A DNA stretch of 64,000 nucleotides from Candidatus Nanosynbacter sp. HMT-352. GTDB taxonomy: Bacteria; Patescibacteriota; Saccharimonadia; Saccharimonadales; Saccharimonadaceae. Shown one piece after another: positions 25,274 to 32,552 of this stretch. A model generated the notes under the pieces. The model ran no database searches. It worked only from the letters and a program-made list of their open reading frames with translations, and had not been told where the DNA came from. The DNA lies in assembly GCF_021222645.1 (NCBI RefSeq), contig NZ_CP089520.1, forward strand, positions 248,001-312,000, given 5' to 3'. The position numbers and the translations under genes are program-made. Every line of letters starts with the position of its first letter. Within the stretch, counting starts at the first letter, position 1.

Positions 25274-26722
25274 ATGGATTATACCCAATTTAAACAAATA
25301 ATAGATAATTCCCGCGATATTCTCATGGGTAAATTACCAAGTCCAATTGCTCAGGTGGATGCAATTTCGTACGCACTTATTTATAAGTTTATGTCGGATA
25401 TAGATGACGATTCTGCTGCGCTTGGTGGTAAGCGTACTTACTTTTCTGGTGAATACGAAAAATATAGTTGGCACAATTTGATGAGCCCAACGATTATCGG
25501 CGCAGATCGTGTAATTCTTTATCGCAATGCGCTTGAAAATATGAGCCGAAATCCAAACATCCCTCCATTATTCCGTGAGATTTTTAATGGTGCGACACTT
25601 GGATTTACTGATTCAAATACGCTTAACTTATTTCTTCGCGAAATTGATAAGATTAAGCAGAGTTCTGGTGACTCTATCGGCGACGTTTATGAATACCTTC
25701 TCTCCACTATGGGATCTCAAGATAAGCTTGGTCAGTTCCGAACACCTCGCCATATCATTGACATGATGGTTGAGCTTATTGATCCAGACAAATCTGATAA
25801 AATTCTAGACCCTGCTTGTGGCACCGCAGGCTTCCTCATCTCTGCATATAGCTGGATTAAGAAGAAACACATTGAAAAAGAACGTTTGAATAGTGAGGAT
25901 ATCGAGAAAATTCATCGTAACTTCTATGGTTTTGATATCGAGCCAAATATGACACGTATCGCTCGTGTAAACTTGTTCCTACATGGGTTTAAATCCCCTC
26001 ATATTATTGAGCATGATACTCTCAGCTCGGAAGATTATTGGGATGACCGTTATGATGTGATTATTGCGAATCCGCCATTCATGACACCGAAAGGTGGTAT
26101 CGCCCCGCACAAGAAGTTCGGCATCACCTCTAAACGCGCTGAACTTCTGTTCGTTGATTATATTGCTTCCCATCTAAAGCCGAATGGTCGAGCGGCTGTA
26201 ATTGTTCCTGATGGTGTTCTGTCCAACAGTAGCTCTGCACACAAAGCACTCAGGAAAGAAATTGTTGAAAATAAGAAGCTTCAAGCTGTGATTTCTATGC
26301 CTTCGGGCGTGTTTAAGCCATATGCTGGTGTTTCTACAGCGATTTTAGTTTTTGCTAACTCGAATAATGAGAGAACCGACAAAGTTTGGTTTTATGACAT
26401 GAAAATAGACGGATACAGTCTTGATGACAAGCGCTCAAAACTCAAGACCAGTGATGTCCCAGATATTCTTGCAAGGTTTAAAAACCTTGATGGTGAGAAA
26501 GATCGTAAACGTAACGAGCAATCCTTTTTCGTAGATAAAGATGAAATTATAAAGAATGGCTATGACCTAACGATTAATAAATACAAAGAAGTCGAATACA
26601 AGAAAGTTGAATATCCACCAACTTCTGAAATTATTGCGGAGATTAAGAAATTAGATCGTGAGGCTTCCGAAAGTCTCGCTGAACTTGAAAAATTATTAAA
26701 CGAAACAAATCCGGATTTGTAG
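25274..26722 (+). CDS. hsdM: Type I DNA methyltransferase, M subunit (HsdM)
   Basis: The 482-residue protein has an N-terminal HsdM helical domain. The SAM-binding motif I follows (DPACGTAGFLISAY, about residue 178), then motif IV IIANPPFMT (about 263), typical of N6-adenine methyltransferases. The C terminus (KKLDREASESLAELEKLL) is a coiled coil that contacts HsdS. Its last 165 bp are duplicated in inverted orientation at 29878-30042, so inversion would keep the gene intact whichever specificity gene follows. It is separated from hsdR by 3 nt and from hsdS by 7 nt. Confidence 0.96.
   Translation: MDYTQFKQIIDNSRDILMGKLPSPIAQVDAISYALIYKFMSDIDDDSAALGGKRTYFSGEYEKYSWHNLMSPTIIGADRVILYRNALENMSRNPNIPPLFREIFNGATLGFTDSNTLNLFLREIDKIKQSSGDSIGDVYEYLLSTMGSQDKLGQFRTPRHIIDMMVELIDPDKSDKILDPACGTAGFLISAYSWIKKKHIEKERLNSEDIEKIHRNFYGFDIEPNMTRIARVNLFLHGFKSPHIIEHDTLSSEDYWDDRYDVIIANPPFMTPKGGIAPHKKFGITSKRAELLFVDYIASHLKPNGRAAVIVPDGVLSNSSSAHKALRKEIVENKKLQAVISMPSGVFKPYAGVSTAILVFANSNNERTDKVWFYDMKIDGYSLDDKRSKLKTSDVPDILARFKNLDGEKDRKRNEQSFFVDKDEIIKNGYDLTINKYKEVEYKKVEYPPTSEIIAEIKKLDREASESLAELEKLLNETNPDL
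26558..26722 (+). repeat. Outer inverted repeat, left copy (hsdM 3' end)
   Basis: 165 bp identical to 29878-30042 in reverse orientation except for nine bases, with no gaps. Seven differences are synonymous and two fall in one codon (Glu to Ala). It ends with the 16-bp palindrome ACAAATCCGGATTTGT (26705-26720). Confidence 0.9.
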
Positions 26723-26729
26723 GTGTATC

Positions 26730-27833
26730 ATGAAGGTAAAATTAGGCGATTTGATCGAAGAATACTCAGAAAGAAATATAGACAATAAATACAAGCCGGT
26801 TGCCGTAGGTAAATATGGAATTAGGGCGCGTGAAAGTATTTACTCGAAGGAGCTAGCAAAAGATTATTCCAAAAATAAACTAATATATAAAGGAACCTTA
26901 ACAATTGGCATGGGTTCTAATCAGATCGATATTGGAATATTACGCGATGACGAAATATACTCCGTTTCTCCTGCATATCATACGTATAATATTAAAATTT
27001 CAAACTATGACTATTTAGATTACTTATTGACGGCGAACAATAACAGAATGTTTTCTATCTACGCTAACAGGGGAAGTCGTCAAGGTAAAACACTTGACTT
27101 AAAAAGATGGCTTACTGATGAGTTGCGTCTCCATGACGAAAAAGACCAAAAAATAATTGTCCAAACTTTAAACGCCGTTAAGCAATTAATTAGTCAAAAA
27201 GAAGCCGAGTTAGTAAAACTAGACAATCTTATCAAAGCCCGATTTGTCGAGATGTTTAATAGTGAGACAAAGCGTGAGTTGCTCCAGAATCTTTCAATCG
27301 GAAAAAGCGGATACGGTGCAGCTTCAGCTTCGGTGCCATACAATCCTAACCGTCCAAGGTATATTAGGATTACGGATATTAATGACGACGGAACCTTAAA
27401 TAACGATTATGTCTGCTCAATAAATAAGAGTGACGATGGAGTCTTTAGACTTCAGAAAGGTGACTTTTTATTTGCTCGCATGGGAGCAACCGTAGGCAAA
27501 ACTTACTATTATCGAGGAGGAAACCAAATATTTGCCGGCTACTTAATCCGCTTTAAACTAGATCTAGAGAAAATCTTACCAGAATATTTATATGCCTATA
27601 CGCAGACGGAAGAATATTTAGACTGGGTAAAGCTTAACCAAAGCGGCGCTGCACAGCCTGGAATAAATGCGCAAAAATATAGTTCTCTCCAAATCCCAAT
27701 AGCAGACATAGCCGAACAAACCGAATTTGTATACTTTGTTAAACAAATCGACAAATCAAAATTTGCCGTACAAAAGTCACTCGAAAAAACGCAACTTCTA
27801 TTTGATAGTTTAATGCAGGAGTATTTTGGCTAA
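26730..27833 (+). CDS. hsdS: Type I specificity subunit HsdS, expressed copy
   Basis: The 367-residue protein has two target-recognition domains joined by conserved helices. The first domain is about 1-135. The middle coiled coil contains LDNLIKARFVEMF (about 160-175), and the second domain runs about 180-325. The C-terminal helix holds QIDKSKF and ends SLMQEYFG. It decides which DNA sequence the HsdM/HsdR complex reads. It lies in frame behind hsdM, with 7 nt between. Three repeats shared with the inverted hsdS at 28762-29868 mark its start, middle and end. Confidence 0.9.
   Translation: MKVKLGDLIEEYSERNIDNKYKPVAVGKYGIRARESIYSKELAKDYSKNKLIYKGTLTIGMGSNQIDIGILRDDEIYSVSPAYHTYNIKISNYDYLDYLLTANNNRMFSIYANRGSRQGKTLDLKRWLTDELRLHDEKDQKIIVQTLNAVKQLISQKEAELVKLDNLIKARFVEMFNSETKRELLQNLSIGKSGYGAASASVPYNPNRPRYIRITDINDDGTLNNDYVCSINKSDDGVFRLQKGDFLFARMGATVGKTYYYRGGNQIFAGYLIRFKLDLEKILPEYLYAYTQTEEYLDWVKLNQSGAAQPGINAQKYSSLQIPIADIAEQTEFVYFVKQIDKSKFAVQKSLEKTQLLFDSLMQEYFG
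27232..27256 (+). repeat. Middle inverted repeat in hsdS (left copy)
   Basis: 25 bases identical, in reverse orientation, to 29372-29396. They encode KARFVEM in the central coiled coil. Crossover here would swap the second recognition domain. Confidence 0.85.
27747..27765 (+). repeat. Inner inverted repeat at hsdS 3' end (left copy)
   Basis: 19 bases identical, in reverse orientation, to 28857-28875. They encode IDKSKF near the C terminus. The pair flanks the recombinase gene. Confidence 0.8.
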
Positions 27834-27840
27834 AAAATTA

Positions 27841-27879
27841 CTCCTTTTGTTAGTGGGGGTTCTAACCTAACGAAAGGAG
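27841..27879 (+). promoter_or_regulatory. Hairpin covering the recombinase ribosome-binding site
   Basis: CTCCTTT (27841-27847) pairs with AAAGGAG (27873-27879), reinforced by GTTAG with CTAAC inside. The 3' arm is the Shine-Dalgarno of the recombinase (ATG 27886). The 5' arm lies just after the hsdS stop, so ribosomes finishing hsdS may influence recombinase translation. Confidence 0.5.
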
Positions 27880-27885
27880 CTATTA

Positions 27886-28854
27886 ATGGAGGACACCATT
27901 AAATATATTTTGGTGGATATGGACGAATATCTCACCGCAAATCAGTCGCAGAAACTACAGAGAGTGTTAACTTCTCGGCTTACCAGCCAAACCAAGTCAG
28001 TTAGTAGTGTTTCGAACAGCAATTATCTGGCGATGTTTTTGAACGCAAAGAAAATTGAAGGATGCTCTGAGCGAACGCTATCCTATTACAAAACTACAGT
28101 TGAGAAATTACTTGATAGGATTACGGATCCAATCAGGAAAGTTACAACTGATGACATACGTGAATATTTGGCTAGCTATCAAGGTTTAAATGATTGTAGT
28201 AAAACAACTATTGATAATATCCGTCGCAATATCTCAAGCTTCTTTACGTGGCTCGAAGAAGAAGATTATATCATCAAAAGCCCAATGCGACGCATCCACA
28301 AAATCAAAACCACGAAAACCGTGAAAGAAGTTATTTCCGATGAGGAAATTGAAAAGATGCGAGATAAATGTAAAAATTTACGCGATTTAGCGATAATTGA
28401 TTTACTTTATTCGACTGGAATAAGAATTGGCGAACTTGTGCGGCTAAATATCGACGATATAGATTTCGAAGAGCGCGAATGTATCGTTTTCGGTAAGGGC
28501 GATAAAGAAAGACGCGTATATTTCGACGCTAAAACTAAAATACATCTAACGGACTACATAAATAGTCGCTTTGACACAAATCCTGCCCTTTTTGTGACGC
28601 TTGATGCACCTTACGATAGATTGCAGATATCTGGTGTAGAAATCCGTCTGAGGCATTTAGGGCGCGAATTAGGCATAAATAAGGTTCATCCGCATAAGTT
28701 CCGCCGGACTATGGCAACACGTGCAATCGATAAGGGGATGCCGATCGAGCAAGTCCAGAAGCTATTGGGCCACTCGCAAATTGATACAACTATGCATTAC
28801 GCGATCGTGAATCAAACGAATGTGAAAGTCGCACATCGTAAGTTCATTGCTTAA
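27886..28854 (+). CDS. Tyrosine site-specific recombinase of the hsdS switch
   Basis: This 322-residue integrase/XerC-type enzyme has an N-terminal SAM-like DNA-binding domain (about 45-135) and a catalytic domain. Catalytic residues are seen in order: Arg in STGIRIGEL (about 180), His-x-x-Arg in HKFRRTMA (about 270), His in LLGHSQIDTT and Tyr in MHYAI (about 305). It lies between two hsdS genes in opposite orientation and inside three nested inverted repeats. Its job is therefore almost certainly to invert them. A GGAG is present before the ATG but is sequestered in a hairpin. The genome's chromosomal Xer enzyme is probably elsewhere. Confidence 0.9.
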   Translation: MEDTIKYILVDMDEYLTANQSQKLQRVLTSRLTSQTKSVSSVSNSNYLAMFLNAKKIEGCSERTLSYYKTTVEKLLDRITDPIRKVTTDDIREYLASYQGLNDCSKTTIDNIRRNISSFFTWLEEEDYIIKSPMRRIHKIKTTKTVKEVISDEEIEKMRDKCKNLRDLAIIDLLYSTGIRIGELVRLNIDDIDFEERECIVFGKGDKERRVYFDAKTKIHLTDYINSRFDTNPALFVTLDAPYDRLQISGVEIRLRHLGRELGINKVHPHKFRRTMATRAIDKGMPIEQVQKLLGHSQIDTTMHYAIVNQTNVKVAHRKFIA

Positions 28855-29868
28855 TACAAATTTTGATTTGTCGATCTGCGTGACGAAGATGGCAAATTGG
28901 CCCTGTTCTTCTCGCGTTGCTTTTTTAACCGGCATTTCTAGAAATTTGCTTTTTGATATATTTTTCATACTACCACTCGTGCCGCCAGCTATTCGACGGA
29001 TTAGCTCTTTTGTCTTCGGATGGATAATGGTTTGCCAAACGAATATAGGGTTTGCATCATTCTTGATTTTTGCTTTCCATAATCGATCTGGTAAATAGAT
29101 TTTATCTGGCACATTCCAAACATATGCGGCAGCGCCAACTAGCTCAATAGTATTCATCCTGCTAATAACGATATTGCCGGGATTTATTTTATGCGCGTCT
29201 ACTGGTCTATAATCTTTTGGTAAATATTTAGTTTGAGAAACGTCGAAATAGTCGTAAGAAACGGCGCCGGTTTTAAGGACCTTATTTTCGCATTTTTCTG
29301 TGCCGGCAAGGCTTTTACCAGCCTCAAGAGAATCGATATAGTCTGATATCTTTGTCTCGTCCTTGTCTCCGAACATCTCGACAAATCGGGCTTTGACTAG
29401 CTCGTCTAGTCGTTTAATTTGTAACTGTTTTTGATTAATAAGGGCTTGTATCGTATCTAATCTAGATACTATCATTTTTTGCTCGGAAATGGGCGGAAAA
29501 TTGAAGTCACGATTAAAAGAATCTTTAACCTTGACGAATGGTTGCGCAGTGCCACCTTTTATCCACCAATCTTCATTATTTATCATGTACCAACAGTAAT
29601 CTCTAAGAGCTTTCGTTTCGTCAACTGAGAGAGGATGAGTATTGGCGCAAATATTCCATTTTCCATCGGCTTTAAATGCCTTCCCACATCTAGCACCTAC
29701 CGCACTCACTACAATCCCTTTCTGGGTAAAACGACAGTCTGGTAGCCATACATCTTGACCAGATGCGCTATAAGCAGGATACCAGCCTTCTTTTGGTTCT
29801 GAAGAGGCGGTGTTTTTAATTGCAGCATTTGATGCTGAAAGGGACTTTATAACTTCACTTATCTTCAT
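28762..29868 (-). CDS. hsdS: Silent inverted HsdS with missing C-terminal tail
   Basis: The minus-strand 368-residue frame has two recognition domains different from the expressed HsdS, but the same middle (LDELVKARFVEMF) and the same QIDKSKF near the end. After the 19-bp repeat (28857-28875) the homology stops. The frame then runs 93 nt into the antisense of the recombinase (VLSNELTMCDF...), losing the normal terminal helix. No promoter is evident, so it is probably a stored cassette. Its start lies 9 nt after the inverted hsdM tail, copying the arrangement at the active locus. Confidence 0.85.
   Translation of the reverse strand: MKISEVIKSLSASNAAIKNTASSEPKEGWYPAYSASGQDVWLPDCRFTQKGIVVSAVGARCGKAFKADGKWNICANTHPLSVDETKALRDYCWYMINNEDWWIKGGTAQPFVKVKDSFNRDFNFPPISEQKMIVSRLDTIQALINQKQLQIKRLDELVKARFVEMFGDKDETKISDYIDSLEAGKSLAGTEKCENKVLKTGAVSYDYFDVSQTKYLPKDYRPVDAHKINPGNIVISRMNTIELVGAAAYVWNVPDKIYLPDRLWKAKIKNDANPIFVWQTIIHPKTKELIRRIAGGTSGSMKNISKSKFLEMPVKKATREEQGQFAIFVTQIDKSKFVLSNELTMCDFHIRLIHDRVMHSCINLRVAQ
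28857..28875 (-). repeat. Inner inverted repeat (right copy)
   Basis: Exact reverse complement of 27747-27765. It starts 2 nt after the recombinase stop codon. Confidence 0.8.
29372..29396 (-). repeat. Middle inverted repeat (right copy)
   Basis: Exact reverse complement of 27232-27256, inside the silent hsdS. Confidence 0.85.
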
Positions 29869-29877
29869 TGTTCGCCT

Positions 29878-30042
29878 CTACAAATCCGGATTTGTTTCGT
29901 TTAATAATTTTTCAAGTTCGGCCAGACTTTCGGAAGCTGCACGATCTAATTTCTTAATCTCAGCTATAATTTCTGACGTTGGTGGATATTCAACTTTCTT
30001 GTATTCCACTTCTTTGTATTTATTAATCGTTAGGTCATAGCC
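29878..30042 (-). pseudogene. Inverted duplicate of the hsdM 3' end (outer right repeat)
   Basis: This promoterless copy encodes the last 54 residues of HsdM plus its stop on the minus strand. Nine of 165 bases differ from 26558-26722, but only one residue changes (Glu to Ala). That is coding-type constraint in a stretch that is not expressed in the current orientation. Whole-cassette inversion would bring this copy into use as the true hsdM end and join the other hsdS behind it. Confidence 0.88.
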
Positions 30043-30284
30043 GTTTTAAGGCAGTAGAATAGGCGCTAATCCCACCGAATAATTCTAAAAACTTTCGTAC
30101 ATTCCCCTAAAAGAGGTACTCGGCAGTATAAGCCGGAGTATATATAGTAAAAAGTTATTTTCAAGTCTTCGCAAGAATCCTTTCGGTTAAAATTATTAAT
30201 TCTTTGTACTAGTGGGGTCACCACCCTGAACTTAATGCACTAAGAAAAGACTACATACCGGGTTTCCTAGGACGATTCTCGTAT
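30043..30284. other. Gene-free stretch right of the RM locus
   Basis: About 240 bp without a convincing coding frame, directly after the duplicated hsdM end. It may be debris from integration. I see no attachment-site repeat of the tRNA-Thr 3' end here. Confidence 0.4.
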
Positions 30285-30320
30285 GAGCAAAAGGCTCGCA
30301 ATCTTTCGATTACGAGCCTT
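30285..30320 (-). terminator. Terminator of tRNA-Thr(GGT)
   Basis: AAGGCTCGCAATC (30291-30303) and GATTACGAGCCTT (30308-30320) form a long stem with one mismatched pair region and a 4-nt loop (GAAA on the transcript). A TTTTG tail follows on the minus strand. Confidence 0.75.
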
Positions 30321-30333
30321 AAATATCTTATTA

Positions 30334-30409
30334 TGGAGCCACGATCGGGGCTTGAACCCGAGACCTCATCCTTACCATGGATGCGCTCTACCAACTGAGC
30401 TATCGCGGC
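30334..30409 (-). tRNA. tRNA-Thr (GGT)
   Basis: Acceptor GCCGCGA/TCGTGGC, D arm TAGCTCAGTTGGTAGAGC, anticodon loop ATGGTAA (anticodon GGT), T loop GGTTCAAGCC and encoded CCA are visible on the minus strand. Confidence 0.95.
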
Positions 30410-30456
30410 GTAACAGGCTTAATTTTAGCATATTAAGCCGTGTTTAATCAACTGAG

Positions 30457-30744
30457 TTATTTTTTACGAGTAGATTTTTTGGCTGGCGTGCCGGCTTCTT
30501 TTGGCAGCTTCGGTGTGACAAATGCTTCTATTATTCCCCACGCTACGCTATTGACTAAGAACGTAACGAACAATATTCCTGAAGCTGATGCCGCCAAGTG
30601 TGCTGATGAAGCGTTAAATAATGTCAATAATCCCGCTATAGCCAGCCCAATTATGGCTAACATAATATAAGCGTATTGTAATTTCAATCGTTGGTTTTTT
30701 TCGCTATTCCATAATGCCAGAATAGATTTTGTAAATTCAAACAT
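30457..30744 (-). CDS. Small two-helix membrane protein (95 aa)
   Basis: Three in-frame ATGs exist; the third (30744, MFEFTKSILALW) is chosen because TTGACT-17-TATTAT (30774-30779, 30751-30756) ends 6 nt before it, in the spacing seen elsewhere. The protein has two hydrophobic segments (about 27-47 and 56-77) and a basic tail (PKKSTRKK type). I recognise no family. Confidence 0.55.
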   Translation of the reverse strand: MFEFTKSILALWNSEKNQRLKLQYAYIMLAIIGLAIAGLLTLFNASSAHLAASASGILFVTFLVNSVAWGIIEAFVTPKLPKEAGTPAKKSTRKK

Positions 30745-30750
30745 ACTCAT

Positions 30751-30779
30751 ATAATAGCACATATGCTTATAAAAGTCAA
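30751..30779 (-). promoter_or_regulatory. Promoter of the small membrane protein
   Basis: TTGACT, 17-nt spacer and TATTAT, with the chosen start 6 nt downstream. This fixes the start and supports leaderless expression. Confidence 0.55.
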
Positions 30780-30800
30780 TATTATACTCTTTTCTTGTCT

Positions 30801-30824
30801 AAAAAAATCGCCCGTAAAGGCGAT
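30801..30824 (-). terminator. Terminator of the tRNA-Thr/tRNA-Tyr unit
   Basis: ATCGCC (30807-30812) and GGCGAT (30819-30824) pair, followed by seven T on the minus strand. Confidence 0.8.
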
Positions 30825-30834
30825 AATTCAATCT

Positions 30835-30919
30835 TGGTGCTGGAAGTAGGACTCGAACCTACGAAGCCTTACGGCGGGAGATTTACAGTCTCCTGTGATT
30901 GCCACTACACGATTCCAGC
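30835..30919 (-). tRNA. tRNA-Tyr (GTA)
   Basis: An 85-nt class II tRNA with acceptor GCTGGAA/TTCCAGC and anticodon loop CTGTAAA (GTA). It has a long variable arm (CGCCGTAAGGC) and an encoded CCA. Confidence 0.95.
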
Positions 30920-30925
30920 GTGATG

Positions 30926-31002
30926 TGGAGCCGCTTCTCGGGCTCGAACCGAGGACCTACGGTTTACAAAACCGTTGCTCTAGCCAACTGAGCTAAAGCG
31001 GC
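30926..31002 (-). tRNA. tRNA-Thr (TGT)
   Basis: Acceptor GCCGCTT/AAGCGGC, anticodon loop TTTGTAA (TGT) and encoded CCA. It lies 6 nt upstream of tRNA-Tyr and is likely processed from the same transcript. Confidence 0.95.
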
Positions 31003-31045
31003 AACTGAATTTATTTTATCAATTTTTTCTCTCCGTGACAAGAGC

Positions 31046-31732
31046 CTACATAACTATTTTTCGTGGTTGATGTATTTTGCGCTGCTGGCGTGGGCGTGGT
31101 GCTTCAGTTTTACTATTTGTCGACGCCACAGGAGCGATCATTTTTGTAGCTTTCTTACGTAATTCTTCAGCTAATTCAGCCTGTCCGGCATTGTCGTAAG
31201 CTTCCGCTAGGATCTTCAGGGTTTGAGGAATCGGCTCCAGCTCAACAGCCTTTTCCAGAGCGTTAATAACCTTCTTCGTATTCCCTATTTTTTCCTGAAC
31301 CTTGGCGTAAGCGATGTAACGCGCTGCCAGATCATCTTCCATTTCTAACGCCTGTTCAAACGCTAGCGATGCCTTTTCATAGTTCTCTGTTTCATAGTAA
31401 ATTAAGCCGACGTTATGAAGACTAGAAGCGCTTGGCTCCAGACTCTGGGCAATCTCAAAACACTCGATGGCGTCTTTATATGCGCGCTGCTTGGCGTATA
31501 AAATCCCCAAACGGTTGTACGCCGTGGCGTTTTTCTCGTCGACTCGCAAAATTGTCAATAATGCCTTTTCTGCTCGCAGATATTTATTTTCGCGAATTGA
31601 TTCCTGAGCAATTCCCCATAATTGGTCGAGCTTTTCAGTAATCTTTGTTGGCAAATCGCCAGTTTCTTTGATTGACGGATGATAAAAAATCGCCCAAATC
31701 ATTAAAATTAGAATGAGGAGTAATCCAAACAT
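31046..31732 (-). CDS. Membrane-anchored TPR protein
   Basis: The 228-residue protein has one N-terminal membrane helix (residues 1-16) and at least three to four tetratricopeptide repeats. Clear ones are NATAYNRLGILYAKQRAYKDA, then SLHNVGLIYYETENYEKAS, and the units that follow. The basic tail (RPRQQRKIHQPRKIVM) is disordered. TPRs are scaffolds for protein contacts; the partner is unknown. TATAAT (31742-31747) is 9 nt before the ATG. It follows the holB gene on the same strand. Confidence 0.8.
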   Translation of the reverse strand: MFGLLLILILMIWAIFYHPSIKETGDLPTKITEKLDQLWGIAQESIRENKYLRAEKALLTILRVDEKNATAYNRLGILYAKQRAYKDAIECFEIAQSLEPSASSLHNVGLIYYETENYEKASLAFEQALEMEDDLAARYIAYAKVQEKIGNTKKVINALEKAVELEPIPQTLKILAEAYDNAGQAELAEELRKKATKMIAPVASTNSKTEAPRPRQQRKIHQPRKIVM

Positions 31733-31742
31733 ATCTATACTA

Positions 31743-32552
31743 TTATATCACAAGTTGCGTCAGCGCCAGCCTGACGTTGGCATTGGATTTTAATACACTT
31801 GCAACAGAGGTGGTTTTTTCAAGTTGCTCCTCAAGCGACGAATTCATCCCGCGAGATAAAGCCTGAAAACGAATCATATTCACTATAATATCCGTTAGTA
31901 ATATCGCTTTTTGGCGGTCAGAAAAGTATTTGGCAAGATTCTTGAATGTGTCATATTTCCGATTTGTGGCTAAAATTTGCTTTGCGTCTGTGGCTAATTG
32001 TCGATATTCGGCGAATTTTTCTGGATTTTCCGCCAACTCTTTAATCAACAATGGGCGCCCAGCCGCCAAAAAAAGGATTTGCTGGCTGGAAGCTGGGTCT
32101 AAATTGTACTTTTCAAGCAGTTTTTTATCTTGGGCGGATGTCGTTTTATGAAGCGTCAACGTCTGACAACGAGATCTAATAGTATCAAGCATCAACTTCG
32201 GGTTTTTCGCGACAAGGATAAAATTGGTATTTTTATTCGGTTCTTCCAGCGCTTTCAGGAATGCATTTTGCGACGGCTCGGTCATTGAATCGGCTTCGTC
32301 AATGACAATAACTCGACGATTTATGGCGTAAGTTCGAAGCTTGGAGATGAGTTCGCGAATTTGATCAACAGATATGGTTTGCTTTTCCGGAAGCGGTTTC
32401 AGGTGAAAAGTATCGTTATTCTTTGCTAATATTTGAGCCACGCCCAGTCCATCAAGCCCGTAATCTGCAATTACCAAAAGCGCGTGAGGCAATTGCGATG
32501 AAATATGACTGATTTTTTGAGCGTCTCGAGCGGATATAATCACTTCAGACAT
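31743..32552 (-). CDS. holB: DNA polymerase III delta' subunit (HolB)-like
   Basis: The 269-residue protein has the clamp-loader fold of delta'. The sequence RVIVIDEADSMTEPSQNAFLKALEEP and the SRCQ sensor motif (near residue 139) are clear. The Walker A position has no GKT/S (IADYGLDGLG), as expected for the non-hydrolysing subunit. It acts with DnaX to load the sliding clamp. It starts at the rluA stop (adjacent bases), so the two genes are coupled. Confidence 0.82.
   Translation of the reverse strand: MSEVIISARDAQKISHISSQLPHALLVIADYGLDGLGVAQILAKNNDTFHLKPLPEKQTISVDQIRELISKLRTYAINRRVIVIDEADSMTEPSQNAFLKALEEPNKNTNFILVAKNPKLMLDTIRSRCQTLTLHKTTSAQDKKLLEKYNLDPASSQQILFLAAGRPLLIKELAENPEKFAEYRQLATDAKQILATNRKYDTFKNLAKYFSDRQKAILLTDIIVNMIRFQALSRGMNSSLEEQLEKTTSVASVLKSNANVRLALTQLVI

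Noticed and set aside
26558..30042. CRISPR array or integrated phage explaining the repeats around hsdS
   Set aside because: The repeats are three inverted pairs inside hsdM/hsdS coding sequence, not direct repeats with spacers. No phage structural or cas genes are present.
30043..30409. Attachment site in tRNA-Thr(GGT) for integration of the RM locus
   Set aside because: The tRNA is next to the locus, but I found no direct repeat of its 3' end at the other side (22.3-22.7 kb).
31743..32552. HolB as a broken gene because Walker A is missing
   Set aside because: Delta' subunits normally lack a working Walker A; the SRC sensor and overall length fit.
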